64,000 bases of DNA from Tindallia magadiensis (lineage in GTDB: Bacteria > Bacillota > Clostridia > Peptostreptococcales > Tindalliaceae): NCBI RefSeq assembly GCF_900113635.1, contig NZ_FOQA01000002.1:248001-312000 (forward strand). Reading direction: 5' to 3'. The notes below the pieces were generated by a model. That model did not search any database. It was not told where the DNA came from and was given only the letters and a program-made list of their open reading frames with translations. The position numbers and the translations under genes were made by a program. Positions 9,715 to 19,296 of the stretch are shown in pieces; the first letter of the stretch is position 1, and every line of letters starts with the position of its first letter.

Positions 9715-9738
9715 AGAGTGCGAAAGCGCTCTTTTTTT
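9715..9738 (+). terminator. Rho-independent terminator after the sigma-54 regulator
   Basis: Stem AGAGTGC/GCGCTCT (one G-T pair) with a GAAA loop, followed by seven T. It separates the kinase/regulator transcript from the sigma-54 operon. Confidence 0.8.
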
Positions 9739-9815
9739 GTGCAATATCGCTCAAAAAAGAAAAAACAAAGACTCCGGAATAGTTAAAATATTTGAAAACT
9801 AGCTAAAAATGAAAC

Positions 9816-9831
9816 TGGCACGAACTTTGCA
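9816..9831 (+). promoter_or_regulatory. Sigma-54 promoter (-24/-12) of the NRAMP-pxpBCA operon
   Basis: TGGCACGAACTTTGCA matches the sigma-54 consensus TGGCACG-N4-TTGCW at every position, with the GG and GC dinucleotides ten bases apart. It lies 53 bp ahead of the NRAMP-like ATG, giving a leader of about 40 nt. It sits just downstream of an NtrC-type activator gene. The A/T-rich 75 bp upstream would hold the activator sites; I could not define a clear inverted repeat there. Confidence 0.93.
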
Positions 9832-9883
9832 TTCATATATTGCTGTCTCTTATTCATATTGATAAGCTTAAAGGAGGAAAAAA

Positions 9884-11083
9884 ATGAACATTGATCCCAA
9901 AAAACAAAACGCAGCAGCACTGCTGGGAGCTGCCTTCATCATGGCAACTTCTGCCATCGGTCCCGGGTTTCTGACACAATCGGCAACTTTTACAGAGCAA
10001 TACGGTACCAACTTTGCTTTTGTTATTCTCGTATCCATTATTCTTAATTTGGTGGTACAGGTAAATATCTGGCGAATTATCGGTGTGTCCGGTCTTCGTG
10101 GACAAGATATTGCCAATAAAGTATTGCCTGGTTTAGGCTATTTTGTTGCTTTTCTGGTAGCGCTTGGCGGACTCGCCTTTAATATTGGGAATATTGGTGG
10201 AGCCGCTTTAGGTATCAACGTCTTAACTGGTCTTGATACACAGTATGGTGGTTTAATTGCTGGCATTATAGGAATTACTATTTTTATAAGCAAAGATGCA
10301 AAACCCATTGTAGATAAGGTAACCAAAACTCTGGGGATTCTAATGATTATTTTGGTAGCCTATGTGGCAGCAACCAGCGGCCCACCAGTAGGAGAGGCGG
10401 CGATTCGAAGCATAGCACCAGAAAATCCGATGTTGTTAGTCTTCCCTATTATTACGCTGCTAGGAGGGACGGTTGGCGGTTACATTACCTTTGCTGGTGC
10501 TCATCGCCTCATTGATGCGAAGATATCGGGAGAAGAGAATTTAGGTCACATTACCCGCAGTGCTGTGACGGGGATAGGCGTTGCTTCCGTCATGCGAGTA
10601 CTGTTCTTTCTAGCGGTACTAGGTGTGGTTCATCGAGGCCTGGCCCTTGATCCGGAAAATCCGGCAGCATCTGCTTTTCTTCACGGAGCAGGGAATATAG
10701 GGTATCGATTCTTTGGAATTGTTCTGCTGTCAGCCGGCATAACATCGGTAATCGGTGCAGCCTATACCTCTGTTTCTTTTCTTAAGACGCTCAGCAGCAC
10801 GATTGACAAGCATGAACAGAAATTTATTATAGGCTTTATCGCTTTTTCAACTTTTGTCATGAGCTTTGTAGGAAGTCCGGCAACCTTACTCGTATTAGCT
10901 GGATCTTTAAATGGATTGATTTTGCCAGTCACCTTGGGCAGTATGTTGTTAGCTTCCAAAAGAAAAGACATTATCGGAGATTATCAGCACCCAACTTGGT
11001 TAATTGTATTAGGAGTGATAACCGTTGTGCTGACAGCGTATAGTGGTTTTATGTCATTACAGAACATTGCAAACTTGTTCTAG
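9884..11083 (+). CDS. NRAMP-family-like membrane transporter of the 5-oxoproline cluster (YcsG type)
   Basis: 399 residues with about 11 hydrophobic helices. The N-terminus keeps the NRAMP segment IGPGFL (about residues 25-30), but the metal-binding DPGN motif expected shortly after it is replaced (TFTEQYG, about 35-41). The TM6 MPHN motif is also absent (ITFAGAHRLID, about 201-211). In Bacillus subtilis the homologous ycsG sits with kipI-kipA and ycsF (pxpBCA), the same company as here. Loss of the metal ligands argues against metal transport and suggests an organic substrate, perhaps 5-oxoproline; this is inference. It is the first gene of the sigma-54 operon, with AAAGGAGG before ATG 9884. 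Confidence 0.85.
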   Translation: MNIDPKKQNAAALLGAAFIMATSAIGPGFLTQSATFTEQYGTNFAFVILVSIILNLVVQVNIWRIIGVSGLRGQDIANKVLPGLGYFVAFLVALGGLAFNIGNIGGAALGINVLTGLDTQYGGLIAGIIGITIFISKDAKPIVDKVTKTLGILMIILVAYVAATSGPPVGEAAIRSIAPENPMLLVFPIITLLGGTVGGYITFAGAHRLIDAKISGEENLGHITRSAVTGIGVASVMRVLFFLAVLGVVHRGLALDPENPAASAFLHGAGNIGYRFFGIVLLSAGITSVIGAAYTSVSFLKTLSSTIDKHEQKFIIGFIAFSTFVMSFVGSPATLLVLAGSLNGLILPVTLGSMLLASKRKDIIGDYQHPTWLIVLGVITVVLTAYSGFMSLQNIANLF

Positions 11084-11102
11084 AGAAAGAGGGGTTGATA
11101 GG

Positions 11103-11849
11103 ATGCATGAGAAAACACGTTATATGCCGGCAGGGGACAGGGCTTTGGTGATGGAATTTGGAAATGAAATAAGCACTAGGATTAATGAAAAGATACGAGC
11201 CATGTCCATTGCTCTTGATCAAAGAAAAGTAGAGGGCGTAGTAGAAGTGGTTCCCACCTACCGATCTTTAATGATACATTATCATCCACTGATTGTTTCT
11301 TTTCAGGAGTTAAAAAAACAATTGACAGAGCTGGAAGAAAAACTTCAGGAGATTGAGCTTCCAGCACCGGATGTGATGGTGATTCCCACACTTTACGGAG
11401 GTGAGTATGGTCCTGATATGGCGACGGTTATGGCTCATAGTGGTTTAACAGAAGAAGAAGTCATACAGATTCATACTTCCAGAGATTGTTTGATCTATAT
11501 GCTGGGATTCACCCCAGGATTTCCCTACCTTGGGGGAATGGATGAAAGGATCGCTACGCCAAGACTAGAAACGCCGCGCACAAAAATAAGAGGCGGTTCC
11601 GTTGGGATTGCAGGAAAACAGACAGGTATTTACTCCATCGACAGCCCGGGTGGATGGCAACTCATCGGATGGACACCTGTACCTTTGTATGATCCGGAAT
11701 CAGAAAATCCATTCTTATTAAAAGCAGGTAATTATGTCCGGTTTGAGGCCATCACAGAAGCCGATTATCAAAAAATAAAACCTCAGATCGAAAATCGGAG
11801 TTATCGATGCAATGTAATATCCAGGCAGGGAGGTGAAACCCATGGGTAA
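11103..11849 (+). CDS. pxpB: 5-oxoprolinase subunit PxpB (KipI family)
   Basis: 248 residues. PxpB, PxpC and PxpA together perform ATP-dependent opening of 5-oxoproline (pyroglutamate) to glutamate. Family signatures are the N-terminal PAGDRALVMEFG, the central YMLGFTPGFPYLGG and GGSVGIAGKQTGIYSIDSPG. I chose ATG 11103, preceded by AAAGAGGGG; the longer frame from 11043 runs into the upstream gene. In B. subtilis the homologue KipI was first described as an inhibitor of the kinase KinA, but with pxpC and pxpA adjacent the oxoprolinase role is the better reading. The stop overlaps the pxpC start by 8 bp. Confidence 0.93.
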   Translation: MHEKTRYMPAGDRALVMEFGNEISTRINEKIRAMSIALDQRKVEGVVEVVPTYRSLMIHYHPLIVSFQELKKQLTELEEKLQEIELPAPDVMVIPTLYGGEYGPDMATVMAHSGLTEEEVIQIHTSRDCLIYMLGFTPGFPYLGGMDERIATPRLETPRTKIRGGSVGIAGKQTGIYSIDSPGGWQLIGWTPVPLYDPESENPFLLKAGNYVRFEAITEADYQKIKPQIENRSYRCNVISRQGGETHG

Positions 11850-12897
11850 TATTCTTGTTAAGAAGCCAGGACTATTGACAACTGTCCAGGATAGCGGAAG
11901 GCACGGATATCAACAGTATGGAGTTCCTGTATCTGGAGTGATGGATGACTACGCTTATCGATTAGCGAACCTGTTGGTAGGCAACGAAGAACAGGAAGCG
12001 GTACTGGAAATAACCATGTTAGGACCTGAACTTGAATTTCAGGAAGACATGGTGATCGCTTTAACAGGTGCTGATTTAGCCGCTGCCTTGGAAGGTGAAA
12101 AAATACCGTTATACCATACGGTTTTGGTACGATCAGGACAAAAACTAACTTTCAAAGGAATTCAAGAAGGCTGCCGGAGTTATTTAGCCATTGCTGGTGG
12201 TATTCAAGTCCCATTAGTAATGAATAGCAAGTCGACCTACACAAGAGGAAAAATGGGAGGATATGAAGGGCGAGGCTTAAAGGCTGGTGATATACTGGAG
12301 ACTGGAAAGCCCAAAACCAAACTGGAAGCATTATTAGAGCGCAGTCTTCCACAGGCAGTGGTAGACTATCCGCAGGAGATAAAGATTCGGGTAGTGGCAG
12401 GTCCTCAGGAAGATGAATTTACAGAGGAAGGTATAAAGATATTTTATGGTTCGCGGTATGCCGTCACCAATGAATGCGATCGAATGGGATATCGGCTCAG
12501 TGGTTCGGAAATTGTCCATAAAAACGGTGGCGATATTATCTCCGATGGGATTGCAATGGGGGCGATTCAAGTGCCAGGTCATGGAATGCCGATTGTGATG
12601 ATGGCAGACCGGCAAACCACTGGTGGCTATACAAAAATTGCCAATGTAATCAGTGTGGATCTACCTAAAATGGCTCAGGCAAAACCTGGTGATCAGATAA
12701 GGTTTCAAAAAGTAACCGTGGAAGAAGCCCAAGCATTACTAAAAAAGCAAGAAGAGGAGTTGGATGCATATCGGGAAAGCTTAAGGAATAAAAGTCCTTA
12801 TCGGAGAGAATTATTTCGTTATCGAAAAGGAAAAAAACAATATGCGCTGGTGATTGAAGAGATTCAGGAAGGGAGAGACGCCGATGGAAAAAATTAA
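11842..12897 (+). CDS. pxpC: 5-oxoprolinase subunit PxpC (KipA / biotin-dependent carboxylase-like domain)
   Basis: 351 residues. The N-terminus [14 protein letters not shown] and [22 protein letters not shown] are hallmarks of the PxpC/KipA family, as are [26 protein letters not shown] near the C-terminal third. It is the partner of PxpB in the first, ATP-dependent step of 5-oxoproline cleavage. ATG 11842 is favoured over 11833 because GGGAGGTGA at 11828-11836 is correctly spaced. It overlaps pxpB by 8 bp and pxpA by 14 bp, so all three subunits should be translationally coupled. A charged tail of about 50 residues follows the conserved core. Confidence 0.93.
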   Translation: MGNILVKKPGLLTTVQDSGRHGYQQYGVPVSGVMDDYAYRLANLLVGNEEQEAVLEITMLGPELEFQEDMVIALTGADLAAALEGEKIPLYHTVLVRSGQKLTFKGIQEGCRSYLAIAGGIQVPLVMNSKSTYTRGKMGGYEGRGLKAGDILETGKPKTKLEALLERSLPQAVVDYPQEIKIRVVAGPQEDEFTEEGIKIFYGSRYAVTNECDRMGYRLSGSEIVHKNGGDIISDGIAMGAIQVPGHGMPIVMMADRQTTGGYTKIANVISVDLPKMAQAKPGDQIRFQKVTVEEAQALLKKQEEELDAYRESLRNKSPYRRELFRYRKGKKQYALVIEEIQEGRDADGKN

Positions 12898-13645
12898 GGT
12901 TGATTTGAACAGTGACATAGGTGAAAGCTTCGGAGCATGGAAAATGGGAATGGATGAAGAAGTGCTTCACCATGTCACCTCAGCAAACATTGCCTGTGGA
13001 TGGCATGCTGGTGACCCGCTGGTAATGTTAAAAACAGTAAAAATCGCCGCACAAAAAGGCGTTAGCATTGGAGCGCATCCTGGTTATCCAGATTTAATGG
13101 GATTTGGGCGTCGAGAAATGAAAATAAGTCATGAAGAAGCAAAAGCCTATATCCTCTATCAGGTAGGAGCTCTTGCGGCCATTGCTAAGTCTTTGAATGT
13201 TACCTTAAGTCATGTGAAAGCTCACGGAGCATTATATAATACGGCAGCAAAAGACGAAGGCTTAGCCCTTGCTATTGCCGAAGGGGTAAAAGCCATTGAT
13301 CCGTCACTGGTCTTGGTAGGTCTGGCAAATAGTCAGCTAGTAAAGGCTGGTGAAACCGTAGGATTGAAAGTGGTTCATGAAGTTTTTGCCGATCGAGCCT
13401 ATCAACCGGACGGATCTTTAGTAGCCAGAAGCCAGACGGGTGCGATGATTAAAGATGCAGACCTGGCAATAAAACGAGTACTTCGTATGGTAAAAGAAAG
13501 AAAAGTAGAAACGATTACTGGTGAAGATATTACCATACAGGCAGACAGTATCTGTGTTCATGGGGATAGCCCTCAGGCCTTGGAATTTGTGAAAAAAATA
13601 AAGAAAGCACTTTTAGAAGAACAGATTTTGATTCAGGGAATCTGA
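12884..13645 (+). CDS. pxpA: 5-oxoprolinase subunit PxpA (LamB/YcsF family)
   Basis: 253 residues of the LamB/YcsF family. Conserved elements visible are [11 protein letters not shown] at the N-terminus, [40 protein letters not shown] and [18 protein letters not shown]. PxpA acts with PxpBC in the conversion of 5-oxoproline to glutamate. ATG 12884 is preceded by GGGAGAG; the frame upstream of it only reflects overlap with pxpC. It is the last gene of the tightly overlapping set; the aminotransferase follows after 179 bp and may be a separate unit. Confidence 0.94.
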   Translation: MEKIKVDLNSDIGESFGAWKMGMDEEVLHHVTSANIACGWHAGDPLVMLKTVKIAAQKGVSIGAHPGYPDLMGFGRREMKISHEEAKAYILYQVGALAAIAKSLNVTLSHVKAHGALYNTAAKDEGLALAIAEGVKAIDPSLVLVGLANSQLVKAGETVGLKVVHEVFADRAYQPDGSLVARSQTGAMIKDADLAIKRVLRMVKERKVETITGEDITIQADSICVHGDSPQALEFVKKIKKALLEEQILIQGI

Positions 13646-13824
13646 GATGGAAAAACCTGCACATATAATGTTTAACTACTCAGATAATTTCGATTATTAC
13701 ACAAGGTTCAAAATAGCTGATAAAAAGAATGAAAAGGATTCGGGAATATGTTAAGATAATTGCAGGTAATACTCATGAAAAAACTGTCCGTAAGGACTAT
13801 TACAAAGTGGGGAGGAGAATATTG

Positions 13825-15141
13825 ATGAGCAAACCTGTTTTGTCAGCGCATTTTGAATCCAGAGAACCTTCTGATGTACGACTAGCTCAGATGAAGTACG
13901 ATGAGCGGGAAGTCAAACCGGAAGCCGTTATTAATGTGGGGATTGGAAACGTTTCATTACCTACTAATCCGGCGATGAAGCAACGTTTATTTGGTTTAGA
14001 CGCTCCAGAAAGTCCTTTTTCAAAAGGAGTTATCCGTTATACGGGAACCGCTGGTACAGAGGAATGTCGAGATGCCTTTAAAAACATTCTTAAATGTGAA
14101 GGTTTCGATACAGACAATTTGTTTGTGCAGGTAACCGACGGAGGATCAGCCGCTATGGAGCTGGCGATTCTAGGGATTTGTGGTGCGGCAGCTACCGGCG
14201 AAAAACCATTGATGATGATTGATCCGGCCTATACCAACTATATTTCCTTTTCACAGCGGGTTGGACGAAAAACCATCACCGTAAAGCGTCAGTTGGGAGA
14301 CGATGGTACCTTTACCTTACCGGAACTGGACAAGATCGAAGAGGTTATTAAAACCAACAAACCAGGCGGTATGCTGGTGATTCCTTACGATAATCCTACA
14401 GGACAACTCTATAAGCATGATACATTAGTAGAACTGGCAAAACTTTGCGTAAAATACAATATGTGGATGATTAGCGATGAAGCTTATCGTGAACTATATT
14501 ACGATGAGAACAATAAACTAGTCAGCATCTGGGGTATTACAGATAAGGAAGTTCCAGGGATTGAAGGACGACGCATCAGCATCGAAACCGCTTCAAAAGT
14601 TTGGAATGCCTGTGGTCTTCGGATAGGTGCCCTTATTACGGATAACAAAGAATTCCACACCCGTTCCGTTGCTGAGTATACAGCAAACCTTTGTGCTAAT
14701 GCCATTGGTCAATATATCTTTGCCGCCTTAGCGAAAGAAAGTAAGGACTCCATTCTTGGCTGGTGCAAAGAAATGAGAAATTATTATAAAGAGCAAATTC
14801 TAATGGTTAACAAAGGCCTGAAAGAAAATGAGCCAGGTTTAATTGTTTCCAGTCCAGATGCATCCATTTACTCCGTTATTGATGTGAGAAATGTGGTAAA
14901 ACCAGGTTTTGATGCGGGAGATTTCGTATTATATTGCGCCGGTAAAGGCTCAGCAGAAATAGACGGCGTAGAAACCACCTTGTTGGTAGCACCAATGAAA
15001 GGGTTTTATGATATTGAAGAAGGACAACCAAATCCTGGAAGCACCCAGTTTAGAATTTCTTTTGTTGAATCACCGGAAAACATGAAAAAAGTACCAGAGC
15101 TTTTCGTGAAGTTGCTTAAACAATTTGAAGCACAACGATAA
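13825..15141 (+). CDS. PLP-dependent class I/II aminotransferase
   Basis: 438 residues. The fold-type I pattern is clear: GTAGTEECRDAFKN, DPAYTNYISF, IPYDNPTGQLYKHD, ISDEAYRELYYD and the PLP-lysine region ETASKVWNACGLRIGALI. It resembles aspartate-type aminotransferases acting with 2-oxoglutarate/glutamate. ATG 13825 follows GTGGGGAGGAG; the frame is open back to 13729 but that part has no family similarity. Its position after the oxoprolinase genes suggests use of the glutamate formed, but it may have its own promoter in the 179-bp gap. Exact substrate unknown. Confidence 0.87.
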   Translation: MSKPVLSAHFESREPSDVRLAQMKYDEREVKPEAVINVGIGNVSLPTNPAMKQRLFGLDAPESPFSKGVIRYTGTAGTEECRDAFKNILKCEGFDTDNLFVQVTDGGSAAMELAILGICGAAATGEKPLMMIDPAYTNYISFSQRVGRKTITVKRQLGDDGTFTLPELDKIEEVIKTNKPGGMLVIPYDNPTGQLYKHDTLVELAKLCVKYNMWMISDEAYRELYYDENNKLVSIWGITDKEVPGIEGRRISIETASKVWNACGLRIGALITDNKEFHTRSVAEYTANLCANAIGQYIFAALAKESKDSILGWCKEMRNYYKEQILMVNKGLKENEPGLIVSSPDASIYSVIDVRNVVKPGFDAGDFVLYCAGKGSAEIDGVETTLLVAPMKGFYDIEEGQPNPGSTQFRISFVESPENMKKVPELFVKLLKQFEAQR

Positions 15142-15173
15142 GCAGATCAGAAATAGAAAGATAAATATACAAA

Positions 15174-15198
15174 AAACCCGCCAAAGGCGGGTTTTTTT
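15174..15198. terminator. Bidirectional terminator between the aminotransferase and ROK genes
   Basis: Perfect 9-bp stem AAACCCGCC/GGCGGGTTT with an AAA loop. A run of T follows on the + strand and a run of A precedes, so it can end both convergent transcripts. Confidence 0.9.
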
Positions 15199-15212
15199 AG
15201 ATAAAAGCCACC

Positions 15213-16190
15213 TTAAAACTTGCTTCTTCTTTCCTCATCTCTGGCATACATGGCGGCGCCAATGATACCGGCATCATTTCCCAGCTGTGAAACTTCAATA
15301 CGGGTAAGGTTCATCTTCTTTACATAAATCCGTTCGCTGACCTGAAGCTTCAACTCATCAAGAAAACAGTCTGATGCGGCAGAAATACCGCCTCCCAGAG
15401 CAATGATTTCAGGATCAAACAGATTAATAAGATTAGCAATGCCAACGGCTAAATAACGAGTCATTCGTTGAACTACTTGCAGACAAACTTCATCCCCTTC
15501 TTTTGCTCCGTCAAATAAATGCCATACACTGATATGATCCGGATCATCCTTTGTTTTTTCCGTTAAGACACTGGGAGCCTTTTGGGAAAGCAGCTTTTTG
15601 GCATGGTTTTTCATCGCCGTACCGGAAGCAAAAGTCTCCCAACAACCGTTATTGCCGCAGGTACAGTCATAATCCCAGTTATGACCTACGGTCATATGAC
15701 CAACTTCCGTACCGATTCCATGACTTCCGCTATATACCTGATGGTTCATAATAATGCCACCGCCTAGACCGGTTCCAAGGGTTAGAAAAACAGAGTTGGC
15801 CGTCTTTTGGGTAACGCCCAGCTGGTATTCTGCTACCGCTGCCATCGTAGCATCATTGGCAACAAATACAGGCTTTCCTGTCATTTTTCCCAAGGCTTCT
15901 CCCAAGGGGACATCTGTCCAAAAAATATTGGTAGCAAAGTAAACAAAACCTTCCTTACTGGCAGCTCCTGGTATACCTATCCCAATGCCACCCACTTCTC
16001 GGCCATCCAGCTCCGATGCCACTAATAATTCTTCGACCAAAGCGGCGATATCTCTTATGACCGTATCGGATCCTTCCTTCGATCTGGTTGGCTTTTTATC
16101 TTTCAGAACCACCGTGCCCTGCTCTGTTACAATACCGGCTTTGACAGAACTTCCCCCAAGATCTATTCCGATATAATACACAAGCCTCAC
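15213..16190 (-). CDS. ROK-family sugar kinase (probable glucokinase)
   Basis: About 325 residues. The N-terminus IGIDLGGSSVKAGIV is the ATP phosphate-binding motif. Next come GIGIPG, the sugar-binding NDATMAAVAEYQLG, LGTGLGGGIIMN, and the ROK zinc motif H..G..........CTCGNNGCWE. These mark cytosolic glucokinase/N-acyl hexosamine kinases; glucose is the most common substrate for this length and motif set. The start is uncertain: GTG 16190 has AGAGGG well placed, GTG 16181 is a close alternative, and the longer frame to 16283 has no family similarity. It stands alone on the minus strand. Confidence 0.88.
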   Translation of the reverse strand: MRLVYYIGIDLGGSSVKAGIVTEQGTVVLKDKKPTRSKEGSDTVIRDIAALVEELLVASELDGREVGGIGIGIPGAASKEGFVYFATNIFWTDVPLGEALGKMTGKPVFVANDATMAAVAEYQLGVTQKTANSVFLTLGTGLGGGIIMNHQVYSGSHGIGTEVGHMTVGHNWDYDCTCGNNGCWETFASGTAMKNHAKKLLSQKAPSVLTEKTKDDPDHISVWHLFDGAKEGDEVCLQVVQRMTRYLAVGIANLINLFDPEIIALGGGISAASDCFLDELKLQVSERIYVKKMNLTRIEVSQLGNDAGIIGAAMYARDEERRSKF

Positions 16191-16284
16191 CCTTTCCCTC
16201 TTTTCTCCAGTATACAATAAAAACCAGCAGGAAAACAGCTTTTGCCGATGGTTAAGATGGCTTCTTTTATAAAAAAGAACCACA

Positions 16285-16293
16285 TGTTATAAT
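16285..16293 (+). promoter_or_regulatory. Extended -10 promoter candidate for the YczE-like gene
   Basis: TGTTATAAT matches the extended -10 pattern TGnTATAAT. The -35 region is weak (TTTTAT about 17 bases upstream). It lies 78 bp ahead of the YczE-like ATG. Confidence 0.5.
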
Positions 16294-16370
16294 GAGTAGA
16301 CCATTCCCCTTTAAAATCAGATATAAGAGGAAGATAAGGGAACTTTTTCACAAGGAAAGGAAGGATCAGG

Positions 16371-17048
16371 ATGAAAGATCCCGCACAAAGGCATAGGTTG
16401 TATCGAGTCATCAGGATGATTATTGGCTTTGCTGTTTTTGCAGCCGGGATTGTGATGACCATTCATGGAAATATAGGGCTGGCTCCTTGGGATGTATTTC
16501 ATCAGGGTTTGTCAAAAACCTTAGGCATTACGATTGGACAAGCCAGCATTGGTATGGGTTTGTTTATTGTGATCCTGGACGTTATCTTTGGTGAAAAGAT
16601 TGGATGGGGAACCTTAGGCAATATGCTTTTTATTGGCCTTTTTATTGATTTTTATATGATAAATGAAATCATACCGGTACAAAACACGTTTTGGCTGGGA
16701 GCTATGCAGGTGTTAGCAGGCCTCTTTGTGATTGGAGTAGGCAGTTTTCTATATATTAGTGTTGGTCTGGGCTGTGGTCCCAGAGACGGATTAATGGTAG
16801 CGCTGGTAAAAAGAACCAGACGCCCGGTAGGGGTTATTCGTGGCAGTATGGAAGGAATAGCCCTGGTGACTGGTTGGCTGCTGGGTGGCCATGTAGGGGT
16901 GGGCACCTTGTTGATTGTGCTGACCATCGGTCCGATGGTTCAGTTTGCCTTTCACCTGTTTCGATTTGATGTGGCAAACTTGCGGCATCAATTTATCGAT
17001 GAAGATCTGAAAGCACTAAAAAAGAAGATAGAGAAAGAGAGAAGGTGA
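16371..17048 (+). CDS. YczE/YitT-like integral membrane protein
   Basis: 225 residues with five to six hydrophobic helices. The segment HGNIGLAPWDVFHQGLSKTLGITIGQASIGMG and GCGPRDGLMVAL are characteristic of the YczE/YyaS family of membrane proteins, whose biochemical role is not established (a homologue affects surfactin production in Bacillus). AAGGAAAGGAAGG precedes ATG 16371. The stop lies 7 bp ahead of the recD2 start, so the genes are likely co-transcribed. The C-terminus is a charged tail (EDLKALKKKIEKERR). Confidence 0.8.
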   Translation: MKDPAQRHRLYRVIRMIIGFAVFAAGIVMTIHGNIGLAPWDVFHQGLSKTLGITIGQASIGMGLFIVILDVIFGEKIGWGTLGNMLFIGLFIDFYMINEIIPVQNTFWLGAMQVLAGLFVIGVGSFLYISVGLGCGPRDGLMVALVKRTRRPVGVIRGSMEGIALVTGWLLGGHVGVGTLLIVLTIGPMVQFAFHLFRFDVANLRHQFIDEDLKALKKKIEKERR

Positions 17049-17055
17049 AGGCATC

Positions 17056-19296
17056 TTGAGTTCAGCGGAACAATATGAAGGTAAATTAGTAGAAATGATT
17101 TACCAGAACGATGAAAATGGATATCGGGTAGGCATTTTAGAGTGTGAAGAACAGGTTCTGACAGTAGTAGGTATTCTTCCTGGACTCAATGCCGGAGACC
17201 GGATTCGAGTTCGGGGAAAAAAGCAGGTTCATCAGCGTTATGGAGAACAATTAAAAGTAGAGGAATACTACCCCTTATTACCGGAAAGTCAGGAAGGGAT
17301 GATGGAATATCTGGCCTCCGGATTAATCCCGGGAGTAGGAGAAGTCATGGCAAGGCGTATGCTGGAAACCTTTGGAACCGATATTTTTACCATCATGCAA
17401 CGAGAGCCGGAACGACTGCAAGAGGTTCAAGGCATAGGAAAGAAAACCTGGCGCCCCATGGCAGAGGCTTTTCAGACCCATAATCAACTGAGAGAACTGA
17501 TTCTATGGTTAGCGGAAAAAGGCATTGAATCCCGTTTTGCTCTTCGGATCCATCAGGCTTTTGGTAGTGGTGCCAAAGCTATCGTAGAAACCAATCCTTA
17601 CCAATTATTGGGCAGCATGCCGGAAATAGGTTTTAAGGCAGTGGACCGGATGGCCTTAAAGCTGGGACGGGAGCCGGAAGATCCTCAAAGAGTAGAGGCT
17701 GGTATTCTTCACACTCTTGCCGCTGCCAGTTTTGAGGGACATACCTACCTTCCGGGAGAAGAACTGCTTCGCCGAGTATGTGCCGGGTTGGAGGTAGAAG
17801 AGGGAGTAACGAGGGAAACCATCCAATCCTTGGCCTATGATCAACGTATTCAACTTACCAGTGGTTCTGAAGATCAGCGAGTGTACTTACTTTCCTGCTT
17901 TGAGGCAGAAAGTGATACCTGCAAAAAACTTTTGGAGCTGGCTTGTACCGTTCCATTGCCGGCACCGGAAAACCTGAAAAAACGACTGGAAAAGTCTCAG
18001 AAAGAACAAAACATTCAATTAGCCAAAGCACAGATAGAAGGTGTGGAATCTGCTTTTCATTACCGAAGCCTTGTCATTACCGGGGGACCTGGAACAGGAA
18101 AAACCACTTTAATTAACTCTTTAATACGTTTAATTGAAGAAGAAGAGCTAGACGTCCTATTAGCCGCGCCGACGGGCAGAGCTGCAAAAAGAATGACCGA
18201 AACCAGTGGAAAAGAAGCCAGTACCATCCATCGTTTATTAGAGATGGGCTTTTCAGAGGAGACAGGAGAACATTATTTTGGTCGTGACGAAGAAAATCCG
18301 CTGGAAACCGACTTTTTAATCATTGATGAAGTATCTATGGTGGATATTTTAATGATGAGGCATTTATTAAAAGCCATTGGCACCTCTACCACCCTCATTT
18401 TAGTAGGTGACGTGGATCAGCTTCCTTCTGTTGGACCAGGAGCTGTTCTAAAAGACATTATTAACAGCGGCATTATTCCCGTCATCCGTTTAACAGAAAT
18501 CTTTCGACAGGCACAGGAAAGCCTGATTGTTATGAATGCTCACCGTATCAATGAAGGAGAAGCACCTACACTGAACCATCGAGATCGGGATTTTTTCTTT
18601 ATGACAGAAGAAAACCCTCATAATGCCTTGGAAAAGATTCGGCAGCTATTGGTCAAAAGGCTACCGGATCATTATCATTTTGATCCGATTAAAGACATTC
18701 AACTCTTAACACCAACCAAGAAAGGGATTACCGGAACCATTAATCTGAACCAACATTTGCAACAAGTCTTAAATCCACCGGAAAAAGACCGACAGGAAAG
18801 AGCCTTTGGCTCCAAGATTTTTCGGGAAGGAGATAAGGTTATGCAAATTCGCAATAATTACAGCTTGGAGTGGAGCCGGATCGATCCTTTGGGAATGGAA
18901 GAAACAGGAAGAGGCGTCTTTAATGGAGATATTGGACATATTGCCGCCATCGAAGTTGAAAAAGAGTTGCTGACCGTCCTTTTTGATGACGATCGACAGG
19001 TGGTATATCCCTTTGCCTTGGTAGATGAATTGGAACCAGCGTATGCCATTACGATTCATAAGTCTCAGGGAAGTGAATTTCCCGCCGTAGTACTTCCCAT
19101 GTATCCGGGGCCGCCGGTGCTGATGACCAGAAATCTTCTCTACACAGCCATTACCAGAGCTCGTTCTTTGGTGGTGCTTATTGGGCATAAACAAGTCTTG
19201 TACCGGATGATTCAAAACAATCGAACCCAGGAACGATTTTCTGGATTGGAAGAAAGATTAAAACAAGTGATGAGCTATATGGAGAATCCTCTATGA
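17056..19296 (+). CDS. recD2: ATP-dependent RecD-like DNA helicase (RecD2)
   Basis: 746 residues, the full length of the RecD2 type (RecD-like helicase without RecBC). An N-terminal OB-like region and helix-hairpin-helix region (LIPGVGEVMARRML; LQEVQGIGKKTW) precede a superfamily 1 motor with Walker A GGPGTGKTTL (about 342-351), DEVSMVD, GDVDQLPSVGPGAVL and the C-terminal YAITIHKSQGSEFP and TAITRAR. It is a 5'-3' helicase for DNA repair/recombination. The start is TTG 17056, after GAAGGTGAAGG. Its TGA overlaps the ATG of comF by 4 bp. Confidence 0.95.
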   Translation: MSSAEQYEGKLVEMIYQNDENGYRVGILECEEQVLTVVGILPGLNAGDRIRVRGKKQVHQRYGEQLKVEEYYPLLPESQEGMMEYLASGLIPGVGEVMARRMLETFGTDIFTIMQREPERLQEVQGIGKKTWRPMAEAFQTHNQLRELILWLAEKGIESRFALRIHQAFGSGAKAIVETNPYQLLGSMPEIGFKAVDRMALKLGREPEDPQRVEAGILHTLAAASFEGHTYLPGEELLRRVCAGLEVEEGVTRETIQSLAYDQRIQLTSGSEDQRVYLLSCFEAESDTCKKLLELACTVPLPAPENLKKRLEKSQKEQNIQLAKAQIEGVESAFHYRSLVITGGPGTGKTTLINSLIRLIEEEELDVLLAAPTGRAAKRMTETSGKEASTIHRLLEMGFSEETGEHYFGRDEENPLETDFLIIDEVSMVDILMMRHLLKAIGTSTTLILVGDVDQLPSVGPGAVLKDIINSGIIPVIRLTEIFRQAQESLIVMNAHRINEGEAPTLNHRDRDFFFMTEENPHNALEKIRQLLVKRLPDHYHFDPIKDIQLLTPTKKGITGTINLNQHLQQVLNPPEKDRQERAFGSKIFREGDKVMQIRNNYSLEWSRIDPLGMEETGRGVFNGDIGHIAAIEVEKELLTVLFDDDRQVVYPFALVDELEPAYAITIHKSQGSEFPAVVLPMYPGPPVLMTRNLLYTAITRARSLVVLIGHKQVLYRMIQNNRTQERFSGLEERLKQVMSYMENPL

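Noticed and set aside
12665-12973. Minus-strand frame of 102 codons across pxpC-pxpA
   Set aside because: Shadow of two well-supported genes.
18769-19215. Minus-strand frame of 148 codons within recD2
   Set aside because: Antisense to conserved helicase motifs; no independent support.
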